Below, piece by piece: positions 1-8,519 of a DNA stretch of 32,948 bases. The translations under genes were made by a program, and so were the position numbers. The stretch is from Acidobacteriota bacterium (GTDB taxonomy: Bacteria > Actinomycetota > Acidimicrobiia > Acidimicrobiales > Palsa-688), in the NCBI GenBank assembly GCA_028876385.1, contig JAGWSF010000037.1:1-32948 (forward strand), read 5' to 3'. How positions within the stretch are numbered: position 1 is the stretch's first letter; each line of letters opens with the position of its first letter. Under the pieces are notes generated by a model, which did not search any database, was not told where the DNA came from, and saw only the letters and a program-made list of their open reading frames with translations.

Positions 1-1243
1 CGGCGGGCCTCTCGCGCGGGCCGGCGGGCTCGGGGCGGCGCCCCACGAGGCGGACGTCGGGTCGGGCCGGCAGGGCGGTCACGTCCGGCGCCGAGATGGC
101 CGTCTCGAAGCCGAGGTGGCGTTGCAGGCGACGGGCCCCGTCGAGATGGTCCTGCCCGAGGAGGCTGACGACTATGCCGTCGGCCCCGGCCCGGCCGGTC
201 CGTCCCGAGCGGTGCACGTAGTCGGCGGTGTCGGCCGGCGGGTCGTAGTGGATCACCAGCGGGACGTCGTCGACGTGGATACCGCGCGCCGCCACATCCG
301 TGGCCACCAGCACGTCTAGCCTCCCGGCTCGGAACGCGGCCAGGGCCCGCTCGCGCTGGCTCTGACTGCGATCGCCGTGGATGGCGTCGCTGGCCAGGCC
401 CTCACGCCCGAGCCGCTGGGCCAGGCGGTCGGCGCCCCGCTTGGTGCGGCAGAAGACCAGGGCGGGTCCGCTGGCGGTGATGGTCTGGGCCGTCACCGAC
501 ACCCGGTCCTCGTGGCGCACCGACCAGAAGTGGTGGTGGATCTCGCCCCGGTCGGTTTCCTCCACGGTGATGTCGTGGCGGGCCGGGGAGTGCTGGTACT
601 CGCGCACCAGCTTGTCCACCGGGCCGTCGAGGGTGGCCGAGAAGAGCAGTGTCTGGCGCTGCGGGCTCGTCTGGTTGACCAGGCGGCGGACCGCCGGGAG
701 GAATCCCATGTCGGCCATGCGGTCGGCCTCGTCGATCACCACCATGTCCACGAAGGCCAGGTCGACCGCACCCCGCTCCAGCAGATCCTCGAGCCGGCCG
801 GGGCAGGCGATGAGGACGTCCACTCCCCTACGGAGGGCCGAGATCTGCTTGGGGTAGCCCACCCCCCCGAACACCGACGCCACGGTCCGGCCGATGGCGC
901 GGGCCAGGGGATCGAGGACCTCCTCGACCTGGGAGGCCAGCTCCCGGGTGGGTACAAGGATCAAAGCGGCGGGGCGGCCGCGGCTGGCGCGCCGGGTCGA
1001 GCCGTGGCTGTCGGCGGCGCTGGAGAGCCGGGTGAGGATTCCGAGGCCGAAGGCCAGGGTCTTGCCCGAGCCGGTCGGCGCCTTGCCGCACACGTCGCGC
1101 CCGGCCAGGCAGTCGGGCAGGGTGGCGGACTGGATGGGGAAGGGGGTGGTGATCCCGGCTCGGGTCAGGACGGCAGCCAGTTGCGGCGGGACGCCCAGAG
1201 CCGAGAAAGTGTCGGGCGCGAGGGGTTCAACAGGTAGAGACAC
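1..1243 (-). CDS. DEAD-box ATP-dependent RNA helicase, 3' end outside window
   Basis: An ATP-dependent RNA helicase that would remodel RNA duplexes in the cytoplasm. The reverse-strand translation shows the ordered superfamily 2 motifs: a Q-motif (GITTPFPIQ), motif I APTGSGKT, Ia PTRELASQ, II DEAD (VVIDEADRMADMGF), III SAT, V ATDVAARGIHVDD and VI HRSGRTGRAG. Both RecA-like domains are therefore present, and only the C-terminal tail is cut off by the window start. The start is a GTG at 1243 with GGAG just upstream; CTG and other in-frame codons further upstream are less likely. It is divergent from the aldo/keto reductase. The exact subfamily (RhlE/CsdA-like) cannot be decided without the tail. 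Confidence 0.93.
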   Translation of the reverse strand, partial: MSLPVEPLAPDTFSALGVPPQLAAVLTRAGITTPFPIQSATLPDCLAGRDVCGKAPTGSGKTLAFGLGILTRLSSAADSHGSTRRASRGRPAALILVPTRELASQVEEVLDPLARAIGRTVASVFGGVGYPKQISALRRGVDVLIACPGRLEDLLERGAVDLAFVDMVVIDEADRMADMGFLPAVRRLVNQTSPQRQTLLFSATLDGPVDKLVREYQHSPARHDITVEETDRGEIHHHFWSVRHEDRVSVTAQTITASGPALVFCRTKRGADRLAQRLGREGLASDAIHGDRSQSQRERALAAFRAGRLDVLVATDVAARGIHVDDVPLVIHYDPPADTADYVHRSGRTGRAGADGIVVSLLGQDHLDGARRLQRHLGFETAISAPDVTALPARPDVRLVGRRPEPAGPRERPA

Positions 1244-1405
1244 AGAACTCCGGTCGGTCAGGGGGGAAGATGGCCGACTCGATGAAGTTCTCGTGGGCCT
1301 CGCCAGCGCTGACGCCGGCGGCCTCCGGGGCGGGGGCCCCAGGGCATCAAGTCAAGGATACCAAAGATGGCGGGGTGCCGGTGGGTCGGCAGCTAACCTC
1401 CGGTA

Positions 1406-2296
1406 ATGCTGGAACTGCAGTCGTTCGGCCGGACCGGCCACCGCAGTAGCCGGGTCATCTTCGGTGCCGCGGCCCTTGCCCGACTCTCCCCCGAACGGGC
1501 TGACCAGGTGCTGCCGCTCCTGTTGGAGTTCGGCGTCAACCACCTCGACACGGCCTCGTCCTACGGCGACTCCGAGCTGCGCCTGGCCCCTTGGCTGGCC
1601 GAGCACCGCGACCGTTTCTTCCTGGCCACCAAGACCGGTGAGCGCGACGGGGACGCGGCCCGGGCCAGCCTCGAGCGTTCCCTCAGCCGCCTGGGGGTCG
1701 ACCACGTGGACCTCGTCCAGCTGCACAACCTGGTGGAACCCGACGAGTGGGAGGAGGCCCACCGCTCCGGAGGGGCGGTGGCGGCCCTGGCCCGCGCTCG
1801 GGACGAGGGGCTCACCCGATTCGTCGGGGTCACCGGGCACGGCACCCGCATCCCCGGGATGCACCTGCGCAGCCTCGAACGCTTCGACTTCGACTCGGTC
1901 CTGTTCCCTTACAACTTCGCGCTGCTCGCCGACCCGGACTACCGCCGGGACGTGGAGGCCCTCCTCGAGGTCTGCCAATCACGTCAGGTGGCGGTCCAGA
2001 CCATCAAATCGCTGGCCCGCCGCCGCTGGTCCGACGGGAGCGAGGGGCCGCGCTACAGCTGGTACGAGCCTCTGGGGCCGGGACCGGCCCTGGAGCGGGC
2101 CGTGCGCTTCGTGTTGGCCGACCGGAGGGTGTTCCTCAACTCGTCGAGCGATCTGCGCCTGTTGCGGCCGACGCTGGAGGCCGCCGCCGGGGCCGGACCG
2201 GGGGTAGCTGCGCCGTCGGATGACGAGATGGAGCGCGACGCCGCCGAGCTGGGCATACAGCCCCTCTTCGACGGCGCCGGGCTGGAACGCATCTGA
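1406..2296 (+). CDS. Aldo/keto reductase family oxidoreductase
   Basis: A probable NAD(P)H-dependent oxidoreductase with an aldo/keto reductase TIM barrel, 296 residues. The catalytic tetrad can be traced: Asp and Tyr in HLDTASSYGDSE (about residues 48-53), Lys in FLATKTGER and His in DLVQLHNL. The N-terminal LGRTG-like hairpin reads FGRTGHRSSRVIFGAAAL. The substrate cannot be told from the sequence. The ATG at 1406 begins the conserved N-terminus. It is followed after 51 bp by a RibD_C-like gene on the same strand, so the two could be co-transcribed. Confidence 0.9.
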   Translation: MLELQSFGRTGHRSSRVIFGAAALARLSPERADQVLPLLLEFGVNHLDTASSYGDSELRLAPWLAEHRDRFFLATKTGERDGDAARASLERSLSRLGVDHVDLVQLHNLVEPDEWEEAHRSGGAVAALARARDEGLTRFVGVTGHGTRIPGMHLRSLERFDFDSVLFPYNFALLADPDYRRDVEALLEVCQSRQVAVQTIKSLARRRWSDGSEGPRYSWYEPLGPGPALERAVRFVLADRRVFLNSSSDLRLLRPTLEAAAGAGPGVAAPSDDEMERDAAELGIQPLFDGAGLERI

Positions 2297-2347
2297 GCGG
2301 CGGGTTCGGGGCCCTGGCTGTATGACATCGAGACGGAGGTCCGAGGC

Positions 2348-2872
2348 GTGAGGATGCTGACCCGGATGTGCACCAGCCTCGACGGCTTCGTCACCACCCC
2401 CGACGGCCGCCCGGTGCAGGTGGACTACCCGGCGTGGGACCCCGAGGAGCTGGGCTTCTACGAGCTGCAGTCCCTCTGTGGCGCCGTGCTCATGGGCCGG
2501 AGCACTTTCGAGCCGGCCCTTTACGCTCCGTTCTGGCCGTGGGGTGACCTCCCGGTGTACGTCCTCGGCTCGCAGTTTCAGCCCGACCTGCCTGCCGAGG
2601 TGGTCGTGGACAGTGACCCGGTCAGGCTCTACGAACGCCTGCTCGAGGAGTGCCAGGATGCCGCGGTGCACCTGGTGGGCGGCCCGCTCACCGTCGAGAC
2701 CTACCGTCGGCTCGGGGTGCTCGACGAGCTGCGCCTCATGGTGCTCCCGGTGCTCACCGGGGCGGGGCGGCAGCTGACCCCCGGTATCGGCACCGACGCG
2801 GTGCTGTCCCTGATCGGTATCCGCGACTGGCCGGGAGGGGTCACCGAGCTGGCCTACGAGGTGGAGTACTAG
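2348..2872 (+). CDS. Dihydrofolate reductase family (RibD C-terminal domain-like) protein
   Basis: A 174-residue protein of the RibD_C/DHFR-like fold, a family of pyridine-nucleotide-dependent reductases that includes the reductase half of riboflavin enzyme RibD. Visible family features are the N-terminal strand with SLDGFVTTPDG, the MGRSTFE segment, PVYVLGS, and a C-terminal HLVGGPLTVETYRRLGVLDELRL followed by the LPVLTGAGRQL turn. Stand-alone members are usually uncharacterised and are not riboflavin enzymes. The GTG at 2348 is preceded by purine-rich GGAGGTCCGAGG and is chosen over the inner ATG at 2354. Confidence 0.85.
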   Translation: MRMLTRMCTSLDGFVTTPDGRPVQVDYPAWDPEELGFYELQSLCGAVLMGRSTFEPALYAPFWPWGDLPVYVLGSQFQPDLPAEVVVDSDPVRLYERLLEECQDAAVHLVGGPLTVETYRRLGVLDELRLMVLPVLTGAGRQLTPGIGTDAVLSLIGIRDWPGGVTELAYEVEY

Positions 2873-2926
2873 CGCCGACGGGGAGGACGGTGCCGGCCGG
2901 GCCGCCGGGCATTAGCTTCTAGGTCC

Positions 2927-3376
2927 GTGACCAACTCCGCCAAAGATGTCGTCTCTTCACTGTGGAACGCCCTGGCCGCCCGGGACTGGGCCGCGGTCGG
3001 CGACCTGATCGCCGAGGACTGCATCTACTACGACGCCCCCATCGGACCGGCGGCCGCCGCCCGCGGCCCGGCCCATGTGGTCGCCCGTCTGCGCCTGGCG
3101 CTCGAGCCGCTCACGTCGTACACCAACTACGACGGCCGCATGGTCGGCGAGGGCGACACGGTCATGTACGAGCACTCCGAACGATGGGAGTGGGCGACGG
3201 GCGAGACCGTCGTGCTGCCCTTCGTTAGCGTGCACCGGGTGGACGGCGCCAAGGTGAGCCTGTGGGCCGACTACTGGGACTACCGCACCCTGCTCGACGG
3301 GGCGCCGCAGGGGTGGCAGGAGTCCCTGGCCGGCGCCGACATGTCGTGGATCTACGACGCCACCGGGCAGGTCTGA
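2927..3376 (+). CDS. SnoaL/NTF2-like fold protein (limonene-epoxide hydrolase-like)
   Basis: A 149-residue protein with the layout of the SnoaL-like/NTF2 cone fold. It has an N-terminal helix (VVSSLWNALAARDWAAVGDLIAEDCIYYDAP), a mid-region gate with RMVGEGDTVMYEHSERWEW, and a closing strand VSLWADYWDYRTLL. The Asp/Arg/Asp-like polar residues resemble limonene-1,2-epoxide hydrolase relatives, but many members have other or unknown roles. The start is a GTG at 2927. It lies 54 bp after the RibD_C-like gene and converges on the MetE-like gene with only 10 bp between. The substrate is unknown. Confidence 0.78.
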   Translation: MTNSAKDVVSSLWNALAARDWAAVGDLIAEDCIYYDAPIGPAAAARGPAHVVARLRLALEPLTSYTNYDGRMVGEGDTVMYEHSERWEWATGETVVLPFVSVHRVDGAKVSLWADYWDYRTLLDGAPQGWQESLAGADMSWIYDATGQV

Positions 3377-3386
3377 GCGTCGGCGT

Positions 3387-4517
3387 TCAGCCCCAGACCT
3401 CGGCGGCCGTCTCGGCGACGAGGCGGAGCTTGGCGACCTGATCGTCGAAGGTGAGGAGGTTGCCCTCGAGCGTCGAGGAGAATCCGCACTGAGGGGACAG
3501 GCACAGCTGCTCGAGAGGGACGTACCTCGACGCCTCCTCGATGCGCCGCTTCAGGTCGTCCTTGGACTCGAGCGCTGGACGTTTGGTGGTGACCAGGCCG
3601 AGGACGACCATCTTGCCCTTGGGGACGAACCGCAGCGGTTCGAAGCCGCCTGAGCGGGAGTCGTCGAACTCGAGGAAGAAGCCGTCTACGTCCAACTCGT
3701 TGAACAGGGCCTCGGCGACGAAGTCGTAACCGCCCTCGGCGACCCACGACGAGCGGAAGTTGCCCCGGCACGAGTGGGTGGTGACGGCCATCGAATCGGG
3801 CCGGCCGGCCAGGGCCGCATTGATCTGCTTTATGTACCGCAGGTGCTGGTGCTCGGCGTCGGCGCCCTGACCGGAGAGCATCTCCCGCTGGCGGGGATCG
3901 TTCAGGTAGGCCAGGCTGGTGTCGTCGAGCTGAAGGTAGGTGCAGCCGAGCTCGGCGAGCGCCGCCACCTCGGCGGCGTAGGCCGCCGACAGATCGGTCC
4001 AGAACTCCTCGAGGTCGGGGTAGACGCCGGGATCGACGGCGGCCCGGCCGCCCCGGTAGTGGACCATGCTCGGCGAGGGGATGGTGAGCTTGGGGGTGAC
4101 AGACGCCCCCGAAGCGGCCACGGTGTCGCGCAGGAAGGTGAAGGCCTCGGCGAAGATGGGTTTCTCCAGCCGGATGCGCCCGTCGACGTGCAGCGCCGCC
4201 GGGGTGAACTCGATGGTCCCCTGCTCGTTGTGGAACTCCACTTTCAAGCTGTCCGAGGCCCGGCTTACACCCCCGAGCTGGTAGATGAAATCCATGTGCC
4301 AGGAGGCCCGCCGGAACTCCCCGTCGGTCGCCGTCTGCAGCCCCACCTCCTCCTGCATCCGGACCACCTGGCGGATGGCGGCGTCCTCGATCTCGGCCAG
4401 TCCGGCCTCGGAGAGACCCCCCTCGGCGTTGCGCTCGCGCGCCGCGAGCACCTCCGGCGGCCTCAGGAGGCTGCCCACGTGGTCGGCTCTGAACGGTGGT
4501 CGGTTGCGCCAGGACAT
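3387..4517 (-). CDS. Cobalamin-independent methionine synthase II family protein (MetE C-terminal-like)
   Basis: A 376-residue protein matching the catalytic (C-terminal) half of cobalamin-independent methionine synthase, as in stand-alone YxjG/YxjH-type proteins. Near the N-terminus are ADHVGSLLRP and TDGEFRR, typical of this group. The zinc/thiol-activating ligands can be traced: His and Cys in THSCRGNFRSSW, an acidic residue in GFFLEFDD, and Cys in LCLSPQCGFSS. Such proteins transfer a methyl group to homocysteine or another thiol, but the methyl donor is unclear because the folate-binding N-terminal half of full MetE is absent. The ATG at 4517 gives the conserved start. The gene diverges from pcaH across 80 bp. 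Confidence 0.88.
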   Translation of the reverse strand: MSWRNRPPFRADHVGSLLRPPEVLAARERNAEGGLSEAGLAEIEDAAIRQVVRMQEEVGLQTATDGEFRRASWHMDFIYQLGGVSRASDSLKVEFHNEQGTIEFTPAALHVDGRIRLEKPIFAEAFTFLRDTVAASGASVTPKLTIPSPSMVHYRGGRAAVDPGVYPDLEEFWTDLSAAYAAEVAALAELGCTYLQLDDTSLAYLNDPRQREMLSGQGADAEHQHLRYIKQINAALAGRPDSMAVTTHSCRGNFRSSWVAEGGYDFVAEALFNELDVDGFFLEFDDSRSGGFEPLRFVPKGKMVVLGLVTTKRPALESKDDLKRRIEEASRYVPLEQLCLSPQCGFSSTLEGNLLTFDDQVAKLRLVAETAAEVWG

Positions 4518-4597
4518 GCGACGACGTTAGACCTGCCATACCTGCGGTAGAAACGGTCCGGACGCCCCTTGGGGGTCAGGAGGGAGAAGAGAAGCCG

Positions 4598-5302
4598 ATG
4601 ACCAGCGTGTCGGAGCACCCGTCTCTCCGGGTCGACCCGGACTACGACTCGCCCGGGTACGGGTCGACCCGGACCAGGGCCCCCAAGGAGCCTCTGCTGC
4701 TGCTTCCCCCCGGGACCATCGACACCGCCGGGCCGGTCTTCGGCGAAGGCGCGGTCGGCCCCGGCGACGCCGACCTGACCCGCCAGCACGACGGCGAGCC
4801 GCTCGGGGAGCGGATCAACGTGAGCGGACGGCTGCTCGACGGGGCCGGCCGGCCCGTTACCGGCCAGCTGATCGAGATTTGGCAGTGCAACTCGGCCGGC
4901 CGTTACCGCCACGCCCGCGACGACCACCCGGCCCCCCTCGACCCGAACTTCACCGGGGCGGGCCGGTGCCTGACCGGCGCCGACGGCGGGTACCGGTTCA
5001 CGACCATCAAACCGGGCGCCTACCCGTGGCGTAACCATCCCAACGCCTGGCGGCCGGCGCACATCCATTTCTCGGTGTTCGGGCGGGTGTTCACCGAGCG
5101 GCTGGTGACTCAGATGTACTTTCCCGGCGACCCCCTCCTCGGGTACGACCCCATCTTCAACTCGGTGAGCGACCCGGCGGCGCGCCAGCGGCTGGTGTCG
5201 ACGTTCGACTGGGCCACCACCGAGGAGGAATGGGCTCTCGGTTACCGCTTCGACATAGTCGTCTCGGGGCTCCTGGCCACGCCGGTGGAGGACCCGTCGT
5301 GA
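4598..5302 (+). CDS. pcaH: Protocatechuate 3,4-dioxygenase beta subunit
   Basis: The iron-bearing subunit of protocatechuate 3,4-dioxygenase, which cleaves protocatechuate intradiol to 3-carboxy-cis,cis-muconate. The 234-residue product carries the four Fe(III) ligands of the family: Tyr103 (AGRYRH), Tyr142 (GAYPWRN), and His155 and His157 (PAHIHFSVF). QLIEIWQCN and TQMYFPGDPL are also family-typical. The ATG at 4598 follows AGGAGGGAGA and is preferred to a GTG 34 codons upstream, which would run into the divergent metE-like promoter region. It is the first gene of the pca operon and overlaps pcaG by 4 bp. Confidence 0.95.
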   Translation: MTSVSEHPSLRVDPDYDSPGYGSTRTRAPKEPLLLLPPGTIDTAGPVFGEGAVGPGDADLTRQHDGEPLGERINVSGRLLDGAGRPVTGQLIEIWQCNSAGRYRHARDDHPAPLDPNFTGAGRCLTGADGGYRFTTIKPGAYPWRNHPNAWRPAHIHFSVFGRVFTERLVTQMYFPGDPLLGYDPIFNSVSDPAARQRLVSTFDWATTEEEWALGYRFDIVVSGLLATPVEDPS

Positions 5303-5754
5303 ACGAGACCCCCTCCCAGACCATCGGCCCCTTCTTCCGGTTCGGGCTCGACTGGCTCGACGCTTCGGCGCTGACGCCCGCCGGCTCCCCCGACACCGTC
5401 GAGGTCGTCGGGGTGGTCTACGACGGGGACTCCAGCCCCGTGCCCGACGCCGTGCTCGAGCTGTGGCAGCCGCCCCGCTTCGGCCGGGTCCTGACCGACG
5501 CCGACGGGTCGTTCCGGTTCGCGGTGCGGACCGACACCGCCCACATCGAGGTGGCGGTGTTCGCCCGCGGCCTGCTGCAGAGGGTCGTCACCCGCATGTA
5601 CTTCCCGGGGCCGCCGCCCGCCGACGACCCGGTGCTGGACCTGGTGCCCCCGGGACGCCGGGCGACGCTCATGGCGACCGAGGACGGCCCGGGGTGCCTA
5701 CGCTTCGACGTGCACCTGCAGGGCCCCCGGGAAACGGTGTTCTTTGCCTACTGA
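5299..5754 (+). CDS. pcaG: Protocatechuate 3,4-dioxygenase alpha subunit (short)
   Basis: The non-iron partner subunit of protocatechuate 3,4-dioxygenase. The N-terminus carries the family segment TPSQTIGPFFRFGL, and VEVVGVVYDGD, VLELWQ, DADGSFRF and VVTRMYFPG follow the intradiol dioxygenase fold. At 151 residues it is clearly shorter than the roughly 200 residues of well-studied PcaG proteins. The missing part falls between ELWQPPRFGR and LTDADGSF, where an insert is normally found. The GTG start lies inside the pcaH stop (GTGA overlap), implying translational coupling. The downstream pcaB begins before this gene ends. Confidence 0.9.
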   Translation: MNETPSQTIGPFFRFGLDWLDASALTPAGSPDTVEVVGVVYDGDSSPVPDAVLELWQPPRFGRVLTDADGSFRFAVRTDTAHIEVAVFARGLLQRVVTRMYFPGPPPADDPVLDLVPPGRRATLMATEDGPGCLRFDVHLQGPRETVFFAY

Positions 5755-7090
5755 CGAGCTCTTCGCGCCCATCGTTTCGACCGACGAGTTTCTCGCTGCC
5801 ACTGGCGACGCGGCGTGGCTGGAGGCGCTGCTCGGCGCGGAGGCGGCGCTGGCCCGGGCCGAGGCGACGGTCGGGGTCATACCGGCGTCGGCGGCCCGGG
5901 CCATATCGGCCGCCTGCCGGGCCGCCGGCTTCGACGCCGCCGACCTCGGTCGGGCCGCCCGCGCCGGGGGCAACCCGGTGATCCCGCTCGTCGCCCGGCT
6001 CACCGCCGCGGTCGACCCCGAAGCCCGCCCGTTCGTCCACTGGGGGGCGACCAGCCAGGACATCCTCGACACCGCCGCCGTCCTGGTCGCCCGCCGGGCC
6101 GGATCCCTGATCGTGTCGGCCCTCGACCGCCTGGCCGCCGGGTGCGCCGAACTGGCCGGCCGCCACCGCGACACCGTGATGACCGGGCGCACCCTGCTCC
6201 AGCCGGCGCTTCCCGTGACCTTCGGCCTCCAGGCGGCCGGGTGGCTGGTCGGGGTCACCGACTGCCGGCTGAACCTGACCGGCGCACTGTCGGGGTTGGC
6301 GGTCCAGCTCGGCGGCGCCGCCGGGACGCTCGCCTCCCTCGGTCCCGACGGCCCGGCCGTGCTCCGCGCCTTCGCCGCCGAGCTGCAGCTCCCCGAGCCC
6401 GTCATGCCCTGGCACACCTCCCGCCAGCGCCTGGCCGCCCTGGCCGGCGCCCTCGCCACGGCGGCCGGCACCGCGGCCAAGGTGTCAGGGGATATCGCCC
6501 TGCTCATGCAGCACGAGGTGGGGGAGCTCTACGAGCCGGCCGCGCCGGGCCGGGGTGGATCCTCCACCCTTCCCCACAAGCGCAACCCCGTGGGGGCGGC
6601 CGCCGTCGGGGCCGCCGCCCGGCGGGCCAGCGCCCTGGTCGGGCTCTTCCACGACGGCCTGGCCGGCGAGCTGCAACGCCACCTGGTCTCCTGGCCGGTC
6701 GAATGGCAGTCCCTGGGCGACCTGCTGGCCCTGGCCGGGGGAGCCGTGGCCCGCACCGCCGAGACGGTGGAGGGCCTCGAGGTGCGCGGCGACGTGATGG
6801 CCCGGCGGGTCGAGGCCCTCGCCGGGCTGCTTTTGTCCGAACGCCTCAGCCTGGCGCTCGCCCCGCAGATGGGCCGTGACGCCGCCCGCCAGGCCGTCCG
6901 CGACGCCGGCCTGAGAGCCCTCGACACTTCCGCTGCCGCTTTTGCCGAGGCTCTGGCCGCGGACCCCCACATCTCGGCCGTGGTCACCGCAGCCGAGCTG
7001 AGCGAACTGCTCGACCCCCGCGGCTACCTCGGAGCCAACGACGCCTGGATCGACCGGGCCCTGGAGCACCACCGGGCGGCCCTGCGGTGA
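5744..7090 (+). CDS. pcaB: 3-carboxy-cis,cis-muconate cycloisomerase
   Basis: Converts 3-carboxy-cis,cis-muconate to 4-carboxymuconolactone, the second step of the protocatechuate branch of the beta-ketoadipate pathway. It belongs to the fumarase/aspartase superfamily. The signature GSSTLPHKRNP is at about residues 271-281, GGNPVIPLV and HWGATSQDILDT are the other conserved regions, and the length of 448 residues is normal. The start appears to be TTG at 5744, overlapping the pcaG end by 11 bp and giving LPTDELFAPIVST. No ATG or GTG fits the conserved N-terminus better. The end overlaps pcaL by GTGA. Confidence 0.93.
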   Translation: MPTDELFAPIVSTDEFLAATGDAAWLEALLGAEAALARAEATVGVIPASAARAISAACRAAGFDAADLGRAARAGGNPVIPLVARLTAAVDPEARPFVHWGATSQDILDTAAVLVARRAGSLIVSALDRLAAGCAELAGRHRDTVMTGRTLLQPALPVTFGLQAAGWLVGVTDCRLNLTGALSGLAVQLGGAAGTLASLGPDGPAVLRAFAAELQLPEPVMPWHTSRQRLAALAGALATAAGTAAKVSGDIALLMQHEVGELYEPAAPGRGGSSTLPHKRNPVGAAAVGAAARRASALVGLFHDGLAGELQRHLVSWPVEWQSLGDLLALAGGAVARTAETVEGLEVRGDVMARRVEALAGLLLSERLSLALAPQMGRDAARQAVRDAGLRALDTSAAAFAEALAADPHISAVVTAAELSELLDPRGYLGANDAWIDRALEHHRAALR

Positions 7091-8247
7091 CCGACCGCCG
7101 TATCCGCGTCGAAGGGCCCCGGCGGGCTCCGTGGCTGGTGCTGTCCAACTCCCTCGGCACCACCGCGGCCATGTGGGAGCCGCAGATGGCGGCTCTGACG
7201 GGGCGGTTCCGGGTGGTCCGCTACGAGCACCGGGGTCACGGCGGGAGCGCCACCCCGCCCGGTCCCTACAGCATCGACGACATCGGCGGCGACCTGCTCG
7301 GGGTGCTCGACGCCGTCGGCGCCGAGCGGGCCGCGGTGATGGGTCTCTCCCTCGGCGGCACGGCGGCCATGTGGCTGGCCGCCCACCACCCCGGACGGGT
7401 CGAACGACTGGTGCTGGCCTGCACCGCGGCGTCGTGGCCCCCCACCGACGTCTGGGACGGGCGCATCGCGGCCATGCAGCACGGCACCCCCTCCGATCTG
7501 CTCGACAGCTTGATGGCCCGCTGGTTCACCCCGGCGTTCGAGCAGGGCCACCCCCGCATCCGCGGGCTGGTCGCCTCGATGCTCGAGGCGTGCAGCCCCG
7601 CCGGCTACGCCGCCTGCTGCGCCGCGCTGCGCCGGGTGGACCTCCACCCCCGGCTCGCCGACATCGCGGCCCCCACCCTGGTCGTGGCGGGCGCCTCCGA
7701 CCCGGCCGTACCCACCTCGACGGCGGCCGCCCTGGCGGGGCGCATCCCCGGCGCCGAACTGCGGGTCCTCGCTCCCGGGGCCCACCTGCTCAACCTGGAG
7801 CAGCCGGAGCGCTTCACCGCCGCGGTGATCGACCATCTGGCCGGCGATCCCGTCGAGCGGGGTCGCTCGGTGCGGCGGGCGGTGCTCGGCGACGACCACG
7901 TGGACCGCTCCGAGGAGGTGCTGACCCCCCTCACCGCGCCGTTCTCCGAGCTGATCACCCGTTACGCCTGGGGTGACATCTGGACCCGACCCGGCCTCGA
8001 CCGCCGCACCCGGTCATTCATCACCCTGGCCATGCTGGTCGCCCTCGGGCGCCTCGAGGAGCTCGAGCTGCACCTGCGCGGGGCCCGGCGCAACGGGCTG
8101 ACCGACGACGAGATCGGCGAGGTGCTGCTCCACGCCGCCGTCTACTGCGGGGTCCCGGCGGCCAATGCGGCTTTCGCCGTGGCCCGCCGGGTGCTCGCCG
8201 CAGCCGAGCCGTCATCTGGGGATGGACCGGCGGCTTCGGCCCCCTAG
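7087..8247 (+). CDS. pcaL: Fused 3-oxoadipate enol-lactonase / 4-carboxymuconolactone decarboxylase
   Basis: A two-domain enzyme for the last two steps to 3-oxoadipate. Residues about 1-255 are an alpha/beta hydrolase (PcaD-like): nucleophile Ser88 in GLSLGG, probable acid Asp205 in AGASDPAVP and His232 in PGAHLLNLE. Residues about 262-375 are the carboxymuconolactone decarboxylase domain (PcaC-like), with VRRAVLGDDHV, DIWTRPGLDRRTRS, LELHLRGARRNGLT and LLHAAVYCGVPAAN. Because decarboxylation precedes lactone hydrolysis, the domain order is the reverse of the reaction order. Such PcaDC fusions (PcaL) are known in actinobacteria. It starts at GTG 7087, overlapping pcaB by 4 bp, and is 386 residues long. 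Confidence 0.95.
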   Translation: MTDRRIRVEGPRRAPWLVLSNSLGTTAAMWEPQMAALTGRFRVVRYEHRGHGGSATPPGPYSIDDIGGDLLGVLDAVGAERAAVMGLSLGGTAAMWLAAHHPGRVERLVLACTAASWPPTDVWDGRIAAMQHGTPSDLLDSLMARWFTPAFEQGHPRIRGLVASMLEACSPAGYAACCAALRRVDLHPRLADIAAPTLVVAGASDPAVPTSTAAALAGRIPGAELRVLAPGAHLLNLEQPERFTAAVIDHLAGDPVERGRSVRRAVLGDDHVDRSEEVLTPLTAPFSELITRYAWGDIWTRPGLDRRTRSFITLAMLVALGRLEELELHLRGARRNGLTDDEIGEVLLHAAVYCGVPAANAAFAVARRVLAAAEPSSGDGPAASAP

Positions 8248-8284
8248 GGGGAGTCGCCCGGCCGGCCCTGGGTAGAACCCGGAC

Positions 8285-8491
8285 ATGGCGGATTTCGACA
8301 AGATCGAGCAGGAGGCCCGCAAGGAAGCCGAGGATCATCCTCAGCAGCTGGACCGGGCGGTGACAGAAGGGGAGCAGGAGGTCGATCAGCGGGTCGGCCA
8401 GGACCACGCCCCCGAGGTGCAGCAGGCGGCGGGGGAGATCGAGAAGGAGCTGGGGGACCAACCGTCGGGGCAGCCGGGGAGCACCGCCTGA
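8285..8491 (+). CDS. Small charged protein, unknown function
   Basis: A 68-residue hydrophilic protein (MADFDKIEQEARKEAEDH...) made almost wholly of Glu, Gln, Lys, Asp and Ala. It is probably helical, without cysteines or membrane segments. The layout loosely recalls small mycobacterial proteins annotated as MT0933-like antitoxins, but the similarity I can see is only compositional and no toxin partner is next to it. It starts 37 bp after pcaL on the same strand and converges with pobA. Coding is supported by an ATG, a product composition unlike the shadow frames, and its fit between neighbours. Confidence 0.6.
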   Translation: MADFDKIEQEARKEAEDHPQQLDRAVTEGEQEVDQRVGQDHAPEVQQAAGEIEKELGDQPSGQPGSTA

Positions 8492-8497
8492 GCAGCT

Positions 8498-8513
8498 CCG
8501 GCCACCCGGCCGG
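8498..8513. terminator. Possible bidirectional terminator hairpin between pca operon and pobA
   Basis: A perfect 6-bp inverted repeat, CCGGCC-ACCC-GGCCGG, lies in the 28-bp gap between two convergent genes. It has no U-tract, so it is only a candidate for a shared stem-loop. Confidence 0.3.
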
Positions 8514-8519
8514 GGCCGT

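Noticed and set aside
1244..1405. Promoter elements between the helicase and aldo/keto reductase genes
   Set aside because: A TTGACTTGA-like stretch is visible on the minus strand, but no matching -10 at suitable spacing, so no promoter is claimed.
377..1406. Plus-strand frames within the helicase region
   Set aside because: All DEAD-box motifs are on the minus strand in one continuous frame; the plus-strand frames are shadows.
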